Counted from the stretch's first letter, positions 1-10,501 are shown. The stretch: DNA of 64,000 bases from Marmoricola sp. Leaf446 (GCF_001424755.1 NZ_LMRF01000006.1:531300-595299); one strand, 5' to 3'. A program made the numbers and translations. Notes: a model not told the origin generated them from the letters alone.

Positions 1-1
1 C

Positions 2-1975
<1,974 letters not shown>

Positions 1976-2019
1976 GCGCCCCGGGGAACCGACGACGTGC
2001 CCGCTCGCTGCGCGGCGGC

Positions 2020-2409
2020 TCAGCTGCCGTGCAGCGAGCGCGGCGCGCGGGCCGCGTCGGCGAGCTGGGACACGCCGTGCTTGACGCCACCGACGACGTC
2101 GCCAGCGGCGAAGGAGCTCTGCATGCCGGCGACGGCGAGGCGCACGGCCTCGTCGCTGAGCGTGCGGCGCACCACCTCGCCGGTGACGACCTCGAGCCGG
2201 CGGGCGGCCGGGTCGACGAGCACCATCACGCTGCGGGGCGGGTTGGCCAGCGCGGCGTGCAGGCGGTGGGCGTAGGCAGCGGGCTCGCCCTGCGCCGCGC
2301 CGACGTAGACCGAGAACTCGTAGCGGCAGACCGTCTCGGCGTTGCGGATCGCCCGGTCGATCTCGGCCTGCTGGGCGCCGTTGAACTCACCAGTGGGCAC
2401 TGGTGCCAC
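2020..2409 (-). CDS. DUF5130 family protein (TPM-like fold)
   Basis: A 129-residue soluble protein that matches the actinobacterial DUF5130 family by its N-terminal FNGAQQAEIDRAI segment, a central hydrophobic strand (RSVMVLVDPAARRLEVVTG) and a C-terminal helix. Its biochemical role is unknown. The GTG start at 2409 overlaps the upstream membrane-protein gene by 23 bases; a second GTG at 2400 is possible. It lies convergent to pepN, an arrangement also known in mycobacteria (recalled, not checked). Probably co-transcribed and coupled with the upstream gene. Confidence 0.75.
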   Translation of the reverse strand: MAPVPTGEFNGAQQAEIDRAIRNAETVCRYEFSVYVGAAQGEPAAYAHRLHAALANPPRSVMVLVDPAARRLEVVTGEVVRRTLSDEAVRLAVAGMQSSFAAGDVVGGVKHGVSQLADAARAPRSLHGS

Positions 2410-2818
2410 CCGAGCCCTTGCCGGCCGACTCGATCTGCTCCGGCGTCACCTGGTCGGCGGCGCCGAGGCCCTTGGTGGGGCCTCCGAACCACTCCGGCTC
2501 ACCGCGCCAGGCGGCGCCCGGCTCGTAGCCCTTGTCGCGGGCCATCGAGGGCAGCACCGTCAGCAGCGCCACCACGGCGGCGATGCCGACCGGGATGATG
2601 ACCAGCACGAGCAGGAAGCCCAGGACCGAGACGTCGGGCGCCTGCTCCCACGCGGCGGGGGTGTCGGCCGAGGCCGGCGTCACCGCCGCCGCCGCGAGCA
2701 CGAGGCCCAGGGAGCCGACGGGCGCGAGCAGGGTGCGGCGGACACGGCGGGCGCGACGGCCGGAGTCGTGAGTCAACACACTCCCAGGATAGCCGGGCTC
2801 GGCTTGGTCGGGCTCCAC
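2387..2818 (-). CDS. Small membrane protein, function unknown
   Basis: A 143-residue frame with a basic N-terminus, a hydrophobic segment ending in ASA (possible signal peptide, about residues 28-51), then a second hydrophobic helix (about 68-90) and a short hydrophilic tail that includes WRGEPEWFGGP. The start is uncertain: GTG at 2818, or GTG 2779 / TTG 2776 preceded by GGGAG at 2785-2781. It overlaps the DUF5130 gene at its 3' end and is divergent from mscS. No recognised domain. Confidence 0.65.
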   Translation of the reverse strand: MEPDQAEPGYPGSVLTHDSGRRARRVRRTLLAPVGSLGLVLAAAAVTPASADTPAAWEQAPDVSVLGFLLVLVIIPVGIAAVVALLTVLPSMARDKGYEPGAAWRGEPEWFGGPTKGLGAADQVTPEQIESAGKGSGGTSAHW

Positions 2819-2827
2819 GCGGGCTCG

Positions 2828-2833
2828 TAGCCT
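2828..2833 (+). promoter_or_regulatory. -10 box of leaderless mscS
   Basis: TAGCCT lies 7 bases before the ATG at 2841, which places the transcription start at or next to the start codon; no ribosome binding site is present. Confidence 0.55.
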
Positions 2834-2840
2834 CCCTCAC

Positions 2841-3815
2841 ATGCTCGTCCCCACCCCCCTGCTCGACATGCCGACCCAGTGCCAGGAGAGCGACAGCTGG
2901 ACCTGCGCCGCCGTCTTCGAGTGGACCGGCAACGAGGCGCTGGCGCGCGCGGCCACCTGGCTGATCGGCAAGCCGACCGCCATCGTGGCCATCCTGCTCG
3001 GCGCCCTCGTGGTCCGGTGGCTGGCCAGCAAGGCGGTCGACCGCGTCGTACGTCGCGCCACGGTCGCGCCCGCCCCCGGTGCTCGGGCCGGTCACACCCG
3101 CCGGGCCCAGCGCGCCCGCAGCCTCGGCACGCTGCTCAAGAGCATCGGCACCACCGTGGTCTTCGGCATCGCCTTCGTGATGGCGCTCTCCGAGATCGGC
3201 GTCGACGTCGCCCCGATCCTGGCCAGCGCCGGGGTGCTGGGCCTGGCCATCGGCTTCGGCGCCCAGAACCTCGTCAAGGACTTCCTCTCCGGCGTGATGA
3301 TGATGATCGAGGACCAGTACGGCGTCGGCGACGCCGTCGACCTCGGCGAGGCCGTCGGCACGGTGGAGGCCGTGGGCCTGCGCGTGACGCGGGTGCGCGA
3401 CGTCAACGGCACCGTCTGGTACGTCCGCAACGGCGAGATCCTCCGCGTCGGCAACCAGAGCCAGAACTGGGCCCGCACCGTGCTCGACGTCAACGTCGGC
3501 TACGGCGAGGACCTCGTGCGCGTGCGCCGGATCCTCGAGGAGGTCGCCCACGGCCTGTGGGACGACGAGGACTTCCGCGACCTGGTCATCGAGGAGCCCG
3601 AGGTGTGGGGCGTGGAGAACCTCGGCCCCGACGCCGTGGCGGTGCGCGTGACGCTCAAGACCGCGCCGCTCGAGCAGTGGGCCGTGGCCCGCGAGATGCG
3701 GCAGCGCATCAAGGCCCGCTTCGACCACGAGGGCATCGTCATCCCGCTCCCCCAGCGGGTGGTGTGGCACCACGACGCTCCCCCGCGGCCCGCCGCCCCG
3801 GCGGCCGCTGAGTAG
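2841..3815 (+). CDS. mscS: MscS-type mechanosensitive ion channel
   Basis: A 324-residue inner-membrane channel that releases solutes on hypo-osmotic shock. A first membrane helix is at about residues 50-66, then TVVFGIAFVMALSEIG, followed by the pore-lining Gly/Ala-rich helix GVLGLAIGFGAQNLVKDFLSG, which is the MscS signature. A beta domain and a mixed C-terminal domain follow (DVNGTVWYVRNGEI). The tail is Ala/Pro rich. The gene is divergent from the membrane protein at 2387 and has a leaderless-type promoter. Confidence 0.9.
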   Translation: MLVPTPLLDMPTQCQESDSWTCAAVFEWTGNEALARAATWLIGKPTAIVAILLGALVVRWLASKAVDRVVRRATVAPAPGARAGHTRRAQRARSLGTLLKSIGTTVVFGIAFVMALSEIGVDVAPILASAGVLGLAIGFGAQNLVKDFLSGVMMMIEDQYGVGDAVDLGEAVGTVEAVGLRVTRVRDVNGTVWYVRNGEILRVGNQSQNWARTVLDVNVGYGEDLVRVRRILEEVAHGLWDDEDFRDLVIEEPEVWGVENLGPDAVAVRVTLKTAPLEQWAVAREMRQRIKARFDHEGIVIPLPQRVVWHHDAPPRPAAPAAAE

Positions 3816-3870
3816 GCGTACTCACCGCGGTCGAGTAGCGCTCCCGACGCCACGAGGACCCTCGCGGGCC

Positions 3871-3876
3871 GATGAT
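3871..3876 (+). promoter_or_regulatory. Possible -10 box (GATGAT) of leaderless gene
   Basis: GATGAT sits 6 bases before the ATG at 3883. It departs from TANNNT only at the first base and fits the spacing seen throughout the window. Confidence 0.35.
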
Positions 3877-3882
3877 CGGGCC

Positions 3883-6408
3883 ATGAGCAGACTCGCCGAC
3901 CCCCGCGTGTGCCCGGACTGCCGGGCCGACCTGGACCCCGACGGCCGCTGCCGCGGCTGCGGGCTGCACCTGCGCGGCCCGCTCGCGGTCGAGCTGTGGG
4001 GGGTGATGCAGACCGCCGACGCGCTGGTCGAGCGGCTCCGGGCGGCCGTACCCGCGCCCGCCCCCGTGGCCGCCCCCGTGGCCGTCACCCGTCCCGTCAC
4101 CGGTCCCGTCCCCGTGCCGGTCGCACCCGGCCCGCCACCGTCGGCGCCGCCCGGTCGTCGCACCGGTGTCCCGGCCTCGTCGGTCCCGGTCGTGCTGCTC
4201 ACCCTCGGCGGCCTGTGCCTGATGGTGTTCGCGCTGATCTTCATCGGCGTCGCCTGGAGCCTGCTCGGGCTGCTGGGCCGCACCCTCGTGCTGCTCGCGG
4301 TCACCGCGTCGCTGGGCGGCGTGGCCGGGCTGATGACCCGTCGCGGGCTGCGGGCCTCGGCCGAGGTGATGTGGGTGGTCACGGCCGGCATGCTCGCCAT
4401 CGACCTGTACGCCGCCCGCGCCTCCGGCCTGCTCGGGCTCGACGCGCTGCCCGACCGCGCCGGCCACGCCCTGGTCGGCGCCGCCCTGCTGGGCCTGGGT
4501 CTCGGCGTGTCGCTGCTGGCCCGTCGTACGCCGCTGGGCGCGATCTGGTCGATGCAGGGGGTCGCCGTCGCCGGCGCCGCCCTGGTCGCCGCCGCCCAGG
4601 CCTGGACCCGCCCCGACCCCGCGGCCGCCTCGACCCTCGCCGTCGTGCTGGCCGCGGCCCTCGGGCTCGCCGTCCGGCCCCGGCTCCGCGGGGCCGGTCT
4701 CGGGCTGCTCGCGCTGGCCCCGGTGAGCTGGCTGGTGCTGCTCGGGGCCGGCGTCCTGCGCAGCCTCGAGCCGCTCGACGCCGCCACCTGGTGGGCGCAG
4801 GGCCGCTGGTGGCCGCTGCTCGCGGCGGCGGTGCTCGCCGCGGTGGTGGTGCACGCACCCCGGGTCCCCGCGTGGGCCCGACCGTGGGCCGCCGGGCTGG
4901 CCCTGGTGCCCGTGGTGGCCGCCGTCAACGCGCCCGGCACGCTGGGATCCGCCGCGGCGGACGAGGTGGCGATGGTCGTCTCGGTGCTGCTGCTGGCCGC
5001 GGTCAGCGCCCTGGCCGGCCCGACCTGGGCCCGTGCGGGTGCCGTGCTGACGGCCGTCGGCACGCTCCTGCTCGGCCTCGTCCTGGTCGGCCGCTCGCTG
5101 GTGGTCGTCGGCGACGTCCTGACCGGGCCGACCGCTCCCGCCACCGGCCTGCTCGCGGCCCCGTCCGAGGGCGCCGTGCCGTCGTGGACGGCGGTCGTGC
5201 TGGCGCTGGGCGTCGTGCTCGGCGCCGCCTCGCTGCTGCGCCACGCGGCCGGGCCGGCCGTGCCGGTCTCCGCCGCCGGCGCCCGCGGCGTCGTGCTCGC
5301 CGCGGCGCCCGGGGTGCTCGCGCTCGGGCTGCTCGTGCTGCTGCTCGGTCTCGAGCCGGTCCGGTGGACCGCTGCGCTCGGCGGCCTCGTCGCCACGGGC
5401 GTGGCGGCCGGGGCGGCGTGGTGGTGGCGCCGCGAGGTGCCGGCCGCGGTCGCCGCCGCCACCGTCGCGGCGTACGTCGGGCTGCTGACCCTGGCCCTCG
5501 CGGCCGGGGCCGGGGCCGACGAAGCGTGGCTGCCGGCCGCGGTCACCACCGCGCTGGCCCTGCCCGCGCTCGCTGCGTCGCTGCTGCGCGACCGCGAGGG
5601 TGCGGCGACCTCGGCGTCGCTGCTCGCCGGCGCCGGGGTGCTGCTGGGCGGGGTCGCGCTGGTCACCTGGGGCGCCCAGCTCGACGTCGGCGAGACCGTG
5701 CAGGCCGTCGCCCTCGCGTCGTACGCCGCCGCGGCGGGCCTGCTCGCCGCTCCCGTGACCCGGCTGGTCGCGACCCGGGTCGCGCTGGAGACGGCCGCGC
5801 TGGTGGCCGCGGCGGGGGCCGTCGCCCTCGCCCCGGGCGCCGCGGAGGCCGCGGTCGCGCTCACCGTCACCGGCTCGGCCGTCGCGCTCCTGGCCGTGCT
5901 GCACCGCGACCGCGAGTCGCTCGCGTGGCTCGCCACCGTCCTGCTCGCCGCCGCCACGCTGCTGCGGGTGGTCGCCGAGGTCACCGCCCCCGAGCTGGTG
6001 ACGCTCCCGGCCGCAGCGCTGCTGCTCGCCGTGGGCACGCTGCGGCTGCGCCGCGACGCGACCGTCGGCAGCACCCGGGTGCTGGGCTCCGGGCTGGTGC
6101 TCGCGCTCGTGCCGAGCCTGCTGCTGGCGCTGGCCGACCCGGTCTCGCTGCGCGGCGCGCTGCTCGGCGCGGCCGCGGTCCTCACGCTGGCCTGGGGCGT
6201 CACCCAGCGGCTGGCGGCCCCGTTCACCGTGGGCGCGGCGGTGACCGCCGTGCTGGTGCTGCGCCACCTCGGGCCGGTCGCCGACGCGGTCCCCCGCTGG
6301 GTGACCATCGGCGCCGTCGGCGTCGCGCTGCTGGTCGTCGGCGTCACGTGGGAGTCCTCGCTGCGCAGCATCGACCGTGCCCGCCGCTACGTCACCTCGC
6401 TGCGCTGA
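3883..6408 (+). CDS. Large polytopic membrane protein with N-terminal zinc ribbon (SCO7613 C-terminal domain-like)
   Basis: An 841-residue protein. Residues 8-26 hold two CxxC pairs (CPDC and CRGC), a zinc ribbon. A Pro/Ala/Val-rich linker follows, and from about residue 100 there is an almost continuous run of Leu/Ala/Val hydrophobic segments, probably more than 20 membrane helices. The layout is that of actinobacterial SCO7613-like proteins, whose function is unknown. The reverse strand is also open for most of its length, but that reflects GC bias: only this strand gives membrane helices and a zinc ribbon. Confidence 0.8.
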   Translation: MSRLADPRVCPDCRADLDPDGRCRGCGLHLRGPLAVELWGVMQTADALVERLRAAVPAPAPVAAPVAVTRPVTGPVPVPVAPGPPPSAPPGRRTGVPASSVPVVLLTLGGLCLMVFALIFIGVAWSLLGLLGRTLVLLAVTASLGGVAGLMTRRGLRASAEVMWVVTAGMLAIDLYAARASGLLGLDALPDRAGHALVGAALLGLGLGVSLLARRTPLGAIWSMQGVAVAGAALVAAAQAWTRPDPAAASTLAVVLAAALGLAVRPRLRGAGLGLLALAPVSWLVLLGAGVLRSLEPLDAATWWAQGRWWPLLAAAVLAAVVVHAPRVPAWARPWAAGLALVPVVAAVNAPGTLGSAAADEVAMVVSVLLLAAVSALAGPTWARAGAVLTAVGTLLLGLVLVGRSLVVVGDVLTGPTAPATGLLAAPSEGAVPSWTAVVLALGVVLGAASLLRHAAGPAVPVSAAGARGVVLAAAPGVLALGLLVLLLGLEPVRWTAALGGLVATGVAAGAAWWWRREVPAAVAAATVAAYVGLLTLALAAGAGADEAWLPAAVTTALALPALAASLLRDREGAATSASLLAGAGVLLGGVALVTWGAQLDVGETVQAVALASYAAAAGLLAAPVTRLVATRVALETAALVAAAGAVALAPGAAEAAVALTVTGSAVALLAVLHRDRESLAWLATVLLAAATLLRVVAEVTAPELVTLPAAALLLAVGTLRLRRDATVGSTRVLGSGLVLALVPSLLLALADPVSLRGALLGAAAVLTLAWGVTQRLAAPFTVGAAVTAVLVLRHLGPVADAVPRWVTIGAVGVALLVVGVTWESSLRSIDRARRYVTSLR

Positions 6409-6437
6409 GCGCGGGGCCGGGCCGTCATGATGAGGGG

Positions 6438-6842
6438 GTGAGCACCTTCTACGACGAGATCGGCGGCAGCCCGACGATCCGCACCATCGTGCACCGCTTC
6501 TACGCGGGCGTGGCGCAGGACGAGGTGCTGCGGCCGATGTACCCCGAGGCCGACCTCGGTCCCGCCGAGGACCGCTTCGCCTCGTTCCTCGAGCAGTACT
6601 GGGGCGGGCCCACCACCTACTCCGAGCGCCGCGGCCACCCGCGGCTGCGGATGCGGCACGCGCCGTTCGCGGTGACGCCCACCGCGGCGCAGCACTGGCT
6701 GCGCCACTTCCGCGACGCGCTCGACGAGGTGGCGCTACCGCCCGAGCAGGACCAGCAGTTCTGGGACTACGTCACCCACGCGGCGCAGTTCATGGTCAAC
6801 ACCCTCGAGGAGCCCGACGAGGTCCCCCGCCCGGCCCGCTGA
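6438..6842 (+). CDS. glbO: Group II truncated hemoglobin
   Basis: A 134-residue globin starting at GTG 6438. The family signature is clear: FYDEIGGSPTI at the start, the B/E-helix YxxF-type region, YWGGPTTYSERRGHPRLRMRH containing the proximal-helix His, and WLRHFRDAL with the Trp typical of group II (trHbO). It binds heme and O2; roles in oxygen handling and peroxide or nitric oxide chemistry are proposed for relatives. A CATGAT box 6 bases before the GTG suggests leaderless expression. It is convergent with the thioesterase gene. Confidence 0.9.
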   Translation: MSTFYDEIGGSPTIRTIVHRFYAGVAQDEVLRPMYPEADLGPAEDRFASFLEQYWGGPTTYSERRGHPRLRMRHAPFAVTPTAAQHWLRHFRDALDEVALPPEQDQQFWDYVTHAAQFMVNTLEEPDEVPRPAR

Positions 6843-6862
6843 CGGCGGCGCTGGTGCCGGGC

Positions 6863-7684
6863 TCAGGCGAGCTCGGCCTCCAGCCGCTCGCGCTGCTGCG
6901 CGGTCAGCGCCACCGGACGCTGGGTGTCGAGGTCGAAGCCGACCAGCACCACCAGGGCGGTCGCGAGCACGGCGCCGGCCGCCCCGTCCGCGACGAGGGG
7001 GTCGCGCAGCTCCGAGCGCACGGTGAAGGACTTCTCCCCCACGTGGGCGACCCACGCGTGCACGTCGTACGCCGCCGCGCGCGGCCGCACCGGCGCGAGC
7101 AGACCGACGTCGGTGCGGGCCACCACGACGCGGCCCCAGTCCTGGCCGCGCTCGTGCAGGTCCATGAAGTAGAGGATCCGGCTCTCCTGGAAGAGCTCCA
7201 CGACCGCGTCGTCGCGCACCAGCCCGTCGGCGCCGACGTCGGAGCCGCGCACCGGCAGCGCCAGGCGGTGGCGACCCGGCCGGCGCTCGCCCCGCACCTC
7301 GCGCCACGCGAGCGGCTCGTCACGGAGGTCCTCCAGGCGCGCGCGGAGGTCGTGGTCGGGGGCGCTGTGCAGCTCCAGCGTGGACTCGGCACGGAGGTGG
7401 GTGACACTGCCCGACGGCGCGTCGTCCCGAACGACGTGGGTGAGCGTCAGGACGGCCCCGTCGACGTCGCTCACCGAGGTGTCGACCAGGGCCGGGCGTC
7501 GGCCGAAGACCAGCGGGGCCACGAAGTCGATGCGGTGGCCGGTGACCCGACCGTCGCCGGCGCGCAGGTCGGCCAGGAACGCGGTCCGGGCCTGCGCCAG
7601 GTAGTCGAGGTAGGTCACGTTGTTGACGTGGCCGAGCAGGTCCATGTCGGCCCAGCGCAGCGGAACGGCACAGGTGTGGGGCAC
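6863..7684 (-). CDS. Acyl-CoA thioesterase with two hotdog domains
   Basis: A 273-residue protein. The first hotdog domain (about 1-130) has the 4HBT signature RWADMDLLGHVNNVTYLDYL with the catalytic-type Asp; a second hotdog unit occupies about 140-270 (FFQESRILYFMDLHERG). Such double-hotdog proteins hydrolyse acyl-CoA thioesters; chain-length preference cannot be read. The start is GTG 7684 with GAGCAT 6 bases upstream. It is convergent with glbO and precedes a small membrane protein gene on the same strand. Confidence 0.85.
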   Translation of the reverse strand: MPHTCAVPLRWADMDLLGHVNNVTYLDYLAQARTAFLADLRAGDGRVTGHRIDFVAPLVFGRRPALVDTSVSDVDGAVLTLTHVVRDDAPSGSVTHLRAESTLELHSAPDHDLRARLEDLRDEPLAWREVRGERRPGRHRLALPVRGSDVGADGLVRDDAVVELFQESRILYFMDLHERGQDWGRVVVARTDVGLLAPVRPRAAAYDVHAWVAHVGEKSFTVRSELRDPLVADGAAGAVLATALVVLVGFDLDTQRPVALTAQQRERLEAELA

Positions 7685-7707
7685 GCGCCGATGCTCCCAG
7701 AGGCGGT

Positions 7708-7899
7708 TCAGCGGCCCAGGGCGAGGTGGCCGTAGTAGTGCAGCACGCCCTCGTGGCGGCGCAGCCGGGCGCGACGGGTCTCGGCGACCACGGAAGTGGT
7801 GGCGACCAGGCCGACCAGGGCGAGGACGAGCCCGAGACCGGCCAGGGCGGCGAAGCCGAGGACGAAGGGCGCCAGGTCGGGCAGCAGGGTGAAGCTCAT
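7708..7899 (-). CDS. Small membrane protein next to TetR regulator
   Basis: A 63-residue product starting with MSFTLLPDLAPF, one long hydrophobic stretch (about residues 10-37) and a basic tail with HEGVLHYYGHLALGR. The ATG at 7899 has GAAAGGA at 7914-7908 as ribosome binding site; longer in-frame starts would run through the operator. The two palindromes just upstream suggest control by the divergent TetR protein. Function unknown. Confidence 0.7.
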   Translation of the reverse strand: MSFTLLPDLAPFVLGFAALAGLGLVLALVGLVATTSVVAETRRARLRRHEGVLHYYGHLALGR

Positions 7900-7911
7900 G
7901 GTGGAGGTCCT

Positions 7912-7948
7912 TTCTACGTCTGTAGAAATCGAGTCTACGTCTGTAGAA
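7912..7948. promoter_or_regulatory. Tandem palindromic operators, probable TetR sites
   Basis: TTCTAC-GTCT-GTAGAA at 7912-7927 is repeated at 7933-7948 with only the first base changed. The two copies start 21 bases apart, two helical turns, so two dimers would bind the same face. They lie between the small membrane protein gene and the TetR gene. Confidence 0.75.
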
Positions 7949-8009
7949 GCCGGGGCTCCAGGCGGCCGGTAGTGTCCTGCGTCACCGACCCACCGCGCGA
8001 GGAGGACCC

Positions 8010-8615
8010 GTGGCACCGCCGTCGGCCGACTTCTCCGAGCGCCAGCAGCGGCTGCTCGACGCGGGCGTCCGCGTCGTCGCCCGGGCGGGGCTGCGCGGCC
8101 TGACCCACCGGGCCGTCGACCAGGAGGCGGGGCTCCCGCAGGGCACCTGCTCGGCGTACATGCGCACGCGGCTGGCCCTGCTCACCCGCCTCACGGAGTA
8201 CGTCGTGCACCGGCTCGCCTCCGACATCGACGTCCTCACCGAGGACCTGGAGACCCATGGCGTCGACCCCGACCACGCCCTGCGGGCCACCTCGGCGCTG
8301 CTGCGGGGCTGGCTGGACGACCCCGACCTGCTGGTCGCACGGATGGAGCTGTCGCTGGAGAGCACCCGACAGCCCGAGCTGGCGGTGCTGGTGCTGGCGC
8401 ACGGCGAGCGGCTGGTCCACGTCGTGGACCACGCCGTCGCCCGCGCCCACCCGGGCTGGACGGCGCAGGAGACCTCGCTGCGGGCGAGCACGCTGGTCGC
8501 GGCGCTCGACGGGGTGCTGCTGCGCAGCCTGCGCGAGCCGCCGGAGGGGCGGGCCGCCGGGCTGGAGGCCGCCGTCGGCCTGCTCATGGAGCAGCTCGTG
8601 GCCGCCCGTCCCTGA
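8010..8615 (+). CDS. TetR family transcriptional regulator
   Basis: A 201-residue repressor-type protein. The N-terminal helix-turn-helix covers about residues 8-55 (LLDAGVRVVARAGLRGLTHRAV with recognition region GLPQGTCSAYM); the rest is an all-helical ligand domain. The GTG at 8010 follows AGGAGG at 7999-8004. The twin palindromes 60-100 bases upstream are its likely target, giving autoregulation and control of the divergent small membrane protein. Confidence 0.85.
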   Translation: MAPPSADFSERQQRLLDAGVRVVARAGLRGLTHRAVDQEAGLPQGTCSAYMRTRLALLTRLTEYVVHRLASDIDVLTEDLETHGVDPDHALRATSALLRGWLDDPDLLVARMELSLESTRQPELAVLVLAHGERLVHVVDHAVARAHPGWTAQETSLRASTLVAALDGVLLRSLREPPEGRAAGLEAAVGLLMEQLVAARP

Positions 8616-8632
8616 CCCGGCGGAGGGGCGTC

Positions 8633-8638
8633 TAGGCT
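8633..8638 (+). promoter_or_regulatory. -10 box of thiolase gene
   Basis: TAGGCT is placed so that transcription would start near 8645, immediately before the inverted repeat at 8648-8661. Confidence 0.4.
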
Positions 8639-8647
8639 GGCAGGCGG

Positions 8648-8661
8648 CTACCGGTCGGTAG
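8648..8661. promoter_or_regulatory. Inverted repeat operator upstream of thiolase gene
   Basis: CTACCG-GT-CGGTAG, 6-base perfect arms with a 2-base centre, lies between the likely -10 box and the thiolase start. The ACCG/CGGT half-sites resemble TetR-type operators known for phenylacetate or fatty-acid regulons; the binding protein is not identifiable here. Confidence 0.5.
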
Positions 8662-8686
8662 TCACCTCCGAGACCAGGGAGCACCC

Positions 8687-9901
8687 ATGCCCGAGGCAGT
8701 GATCGTGTCCGCAGCCCGCACCCCCATCGGGCGTGCCAACAAGGGCTCGCTCAAGGACTTCCGGCCCGACGACCTCACGGCCCTGGCCGTGCGCGCCGCG
8801 CTGGACAAGATCCCGGCCCTGGACCCGACCACGATCGACGACCTGATCCTGGGCTGCGGCCTCCCCGGCGGCGAGTCCGGCTTCAACATGGGCCGCGTCG
8901 TCTCGACGCTGCTGGGCCTGGACTCCGTGCCCGGCACCACCGTGACGCGCTACTGCTCCTCCTCGGTGCAGACCTCCCGGATGGCGCTGCACGCCATCAA
9001 GGCCGGCGAGGGCGACGTCTTCGTCTCGGCCGGCGTCGAGACCGTCTCGCGGTTCGGCAAGGGCACCTCCGACCACCTCCCCGGCACCGTCAACCCGCGC
9101 TTCGACGACGCCCAGTCGCGCAGCGCGAAGCTCGCGGAGGGCGGCCAGGACTGGCGCGACCCGCGCGAGGACGGCGACCTGCCCGACATCTACGTCGCGA
9201 TGGGCCAGACGGCCGAGAACGTCGCCAACCTGCGCGGCCTCGACCGCCGCGAGCTCGACGAGTTCGGCGTGCGCAGCCAGAACCTCGCCGAGAAGGCCAT
9301 CGCCGACGGCTTCTGGGCCCGCGAGATCACCCCGGTCACCACCCCCGACGGCACGGTCGTCAGCGCCGACGACGGCCCGCGCGCCGGTGTCACCTACGAG
9401 TCGGTGGCCGGCCTGAAGCCCGTCTTCCGCCCCGACGGCGTCGTGACCGCCGGCAACTGCTGCGGGCTCAACGACGGCGCGGCGGCCGTGGTCGTCATGT
9501 CCGACACCAAGGCCGCCGAGCTGGGCCTCACCCCGCTCGCGCGCATCATCTCGACCGGCGTCAGCGGGCTCTCGCCCGAGATCATGGGCCTGGGCCCCGT
9601 CGAGGCGACCCGCCGCGCCCTGGCGATCGCCGGGATGTCGATCGGCGACATCGACCTGGTGGAGATCAACGAGGCGTTCGCGGCCCAGGTCGTCCCGTCG
9701 TACCAGGAGCTCGGCATCGACCTCGACCGGCTCAACGTCAACGGCGGCGCCATCGCCGTCGGGCACCCCTTCGGCATGACCGGGGCCCGGCTGCAGAACA
9801 CGATGATCAACTCGCTCGACTGGCACGACAAGTCGACCGGCCTGATCACGATGTGCGTCGGCGGCGGCCAGGGCATGGCCATGATCCTCGAGCGCGTCTG
9901 A
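8687..9901 (+). CDS. Thiolase (acetyl-CoA C-acyltransferase family)
   Basis: A 404-residue thiolase. Nucleophile Cys90 is in TRYCSSSVQ, with NEAF at 328-331, the general base His360 in AVGHPFGMTG and acid/base Cys390 in CVGGGQG. It either cleaves 3-ketoacyl-CoA or condenses acetyl-CoA; without hydratase or dehydrogenase neighbours the direction is open. It is flanked by TetR and MarR genes. The segment GNCCGLNDGAAA has Cys where many relatives have Ser. Confidence 0.92.
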   Translation: MPEAVIVSAARTPIGRANKGSLKDFRPDDLTALAVRAALDKIPALDPTTIDDLILGCGLPGGESGFNMGRVVSTLLGLDSVPGTTVTRYCSSSVQTSRMALHAIKAGEGDVFVSAGVETVSRFGKGTSDHLPGTVNPRFDDAQSRSAKLAEGGQDWRDPREDGDLPDIYVAMGQTAENVANLRGLDRRELDEFGVRSQNLAEKAIADGFWAREITPVTTPDGTVVSADDGPRAGVTYESVAGLKPVFRPDGVVTAGNCCGLNDGAAAVVVMSDTKAAELGLTPLARIISTGVSGLSPEIMGLGPVEATRRALAIAGMSIGDIDLVEINEAFAAQVVPSYQELGIDLDRLNVNGGAIAVGHPFGMTGARLQNTMINSLDWHDKSTGLITMCVGGGQGMAMILERV

Positions 9902-9967
9902 CCCGCAGCCGGACCGACGCCGTCGCGGCACGCCCCTCCGGGTGGGCCGCGGCGGCGTCGTCGCACC

Positions 9968-9973
9968 TAGACT
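9968..9973 (+). promoter_or_regulatory. -10 box of leaderless MarR gene
   Basis: TAGACT 6 bases before the ATG at 9980, no ribosome binding site. Confidence 0.55.
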
Positions 9974-9979
9974 CCGCGC

Positions 9980-10501
9980 ATGGGGAGTGGGACTGGGGAC
10001 GACGAGGTCGAGTGGCTCGAGACCGGGCAGCAGCAGGCCTGGCGTGCCTTCATCATGGGATCGGAGCTGTTGCTGCACCAGCTCGACCGCGAGCTGCGCG
10101 CCGAGCACCAGCTCTCGTTCAGCGAGTACGAGATCCTGGTGCGGCTCTCCGAGGCCGAGGACGGCCGGATGCGGATGGCGCTCCTGGCCGACTCGATGTC
10201 GCACTCGCGCAGCCGCGTCACGCACACGATCGCGCGCATGGAACGCGCCGGGCTGGTCGAGCGCCACGCCTCGCAGTCCGACGGTCGCGGCGTGGTCGCG
10301 GTGATGACGCCCCAGGGGCGTGACCTGCTGGTGCAGGCCGCACCCACGCACGTCCGGGGCGTCCGGCAGCACCTCGTCGACCTGGCCTCGCCCGAGGACT
10401 TCGCCGCGCTCGGGCGGATCTTCGACGAGGTCAGCGACCGCCTGCTGCGCGACCTGCCGGCCGGGGCCGACATCCGCGACGAGGCACAGCGTCCGGGCTG
10501 A
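9980..10501 (+). CDS. MarR family transcriptional regulator
   Basis: A 173-residue winged-helix protein. The core is LSFSEYEILVRLSEAEDGRMRMALLADSM, recognition helix region SHSRSRVTHTIARMERAGLVER, and wing SDGRGVVAVMTPQGR, which is the standard MarR order; dimerisation helices flank it. The target is unknown. It sits between the thiolase and, convergently, ettA. The start codon lies 6 bases after TAGACT. Confidence 0.9.
   Translation: MGSGTGDDEVEWLETGQQQAWRAFIMGSELLLHQLDRELRAEHQLSFSEYEILVRLSEAEDGRMRMALLADSMSHSRSRVTHTIARMERAGLVERHASQSDGRGVVAVMTPQGRDLLVQAAPTHVRGVRQHLVDLASPEDFAALGRIFDEVSDRLLRDLPAGADIRDEAQRPG

Noticed and set aside
3739..6371. Very long open frames (over 840 codons) on the minus strand opposite the zinc-ribbon membrane protein
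   Set aside because: They encode low-complexity Gln/Arg/Gly or Ser/Thr/Ala runs, as expected from GC-rich codons read in the wrong frame; the plus strand gives a zinc ribbon and regular membrane helices.
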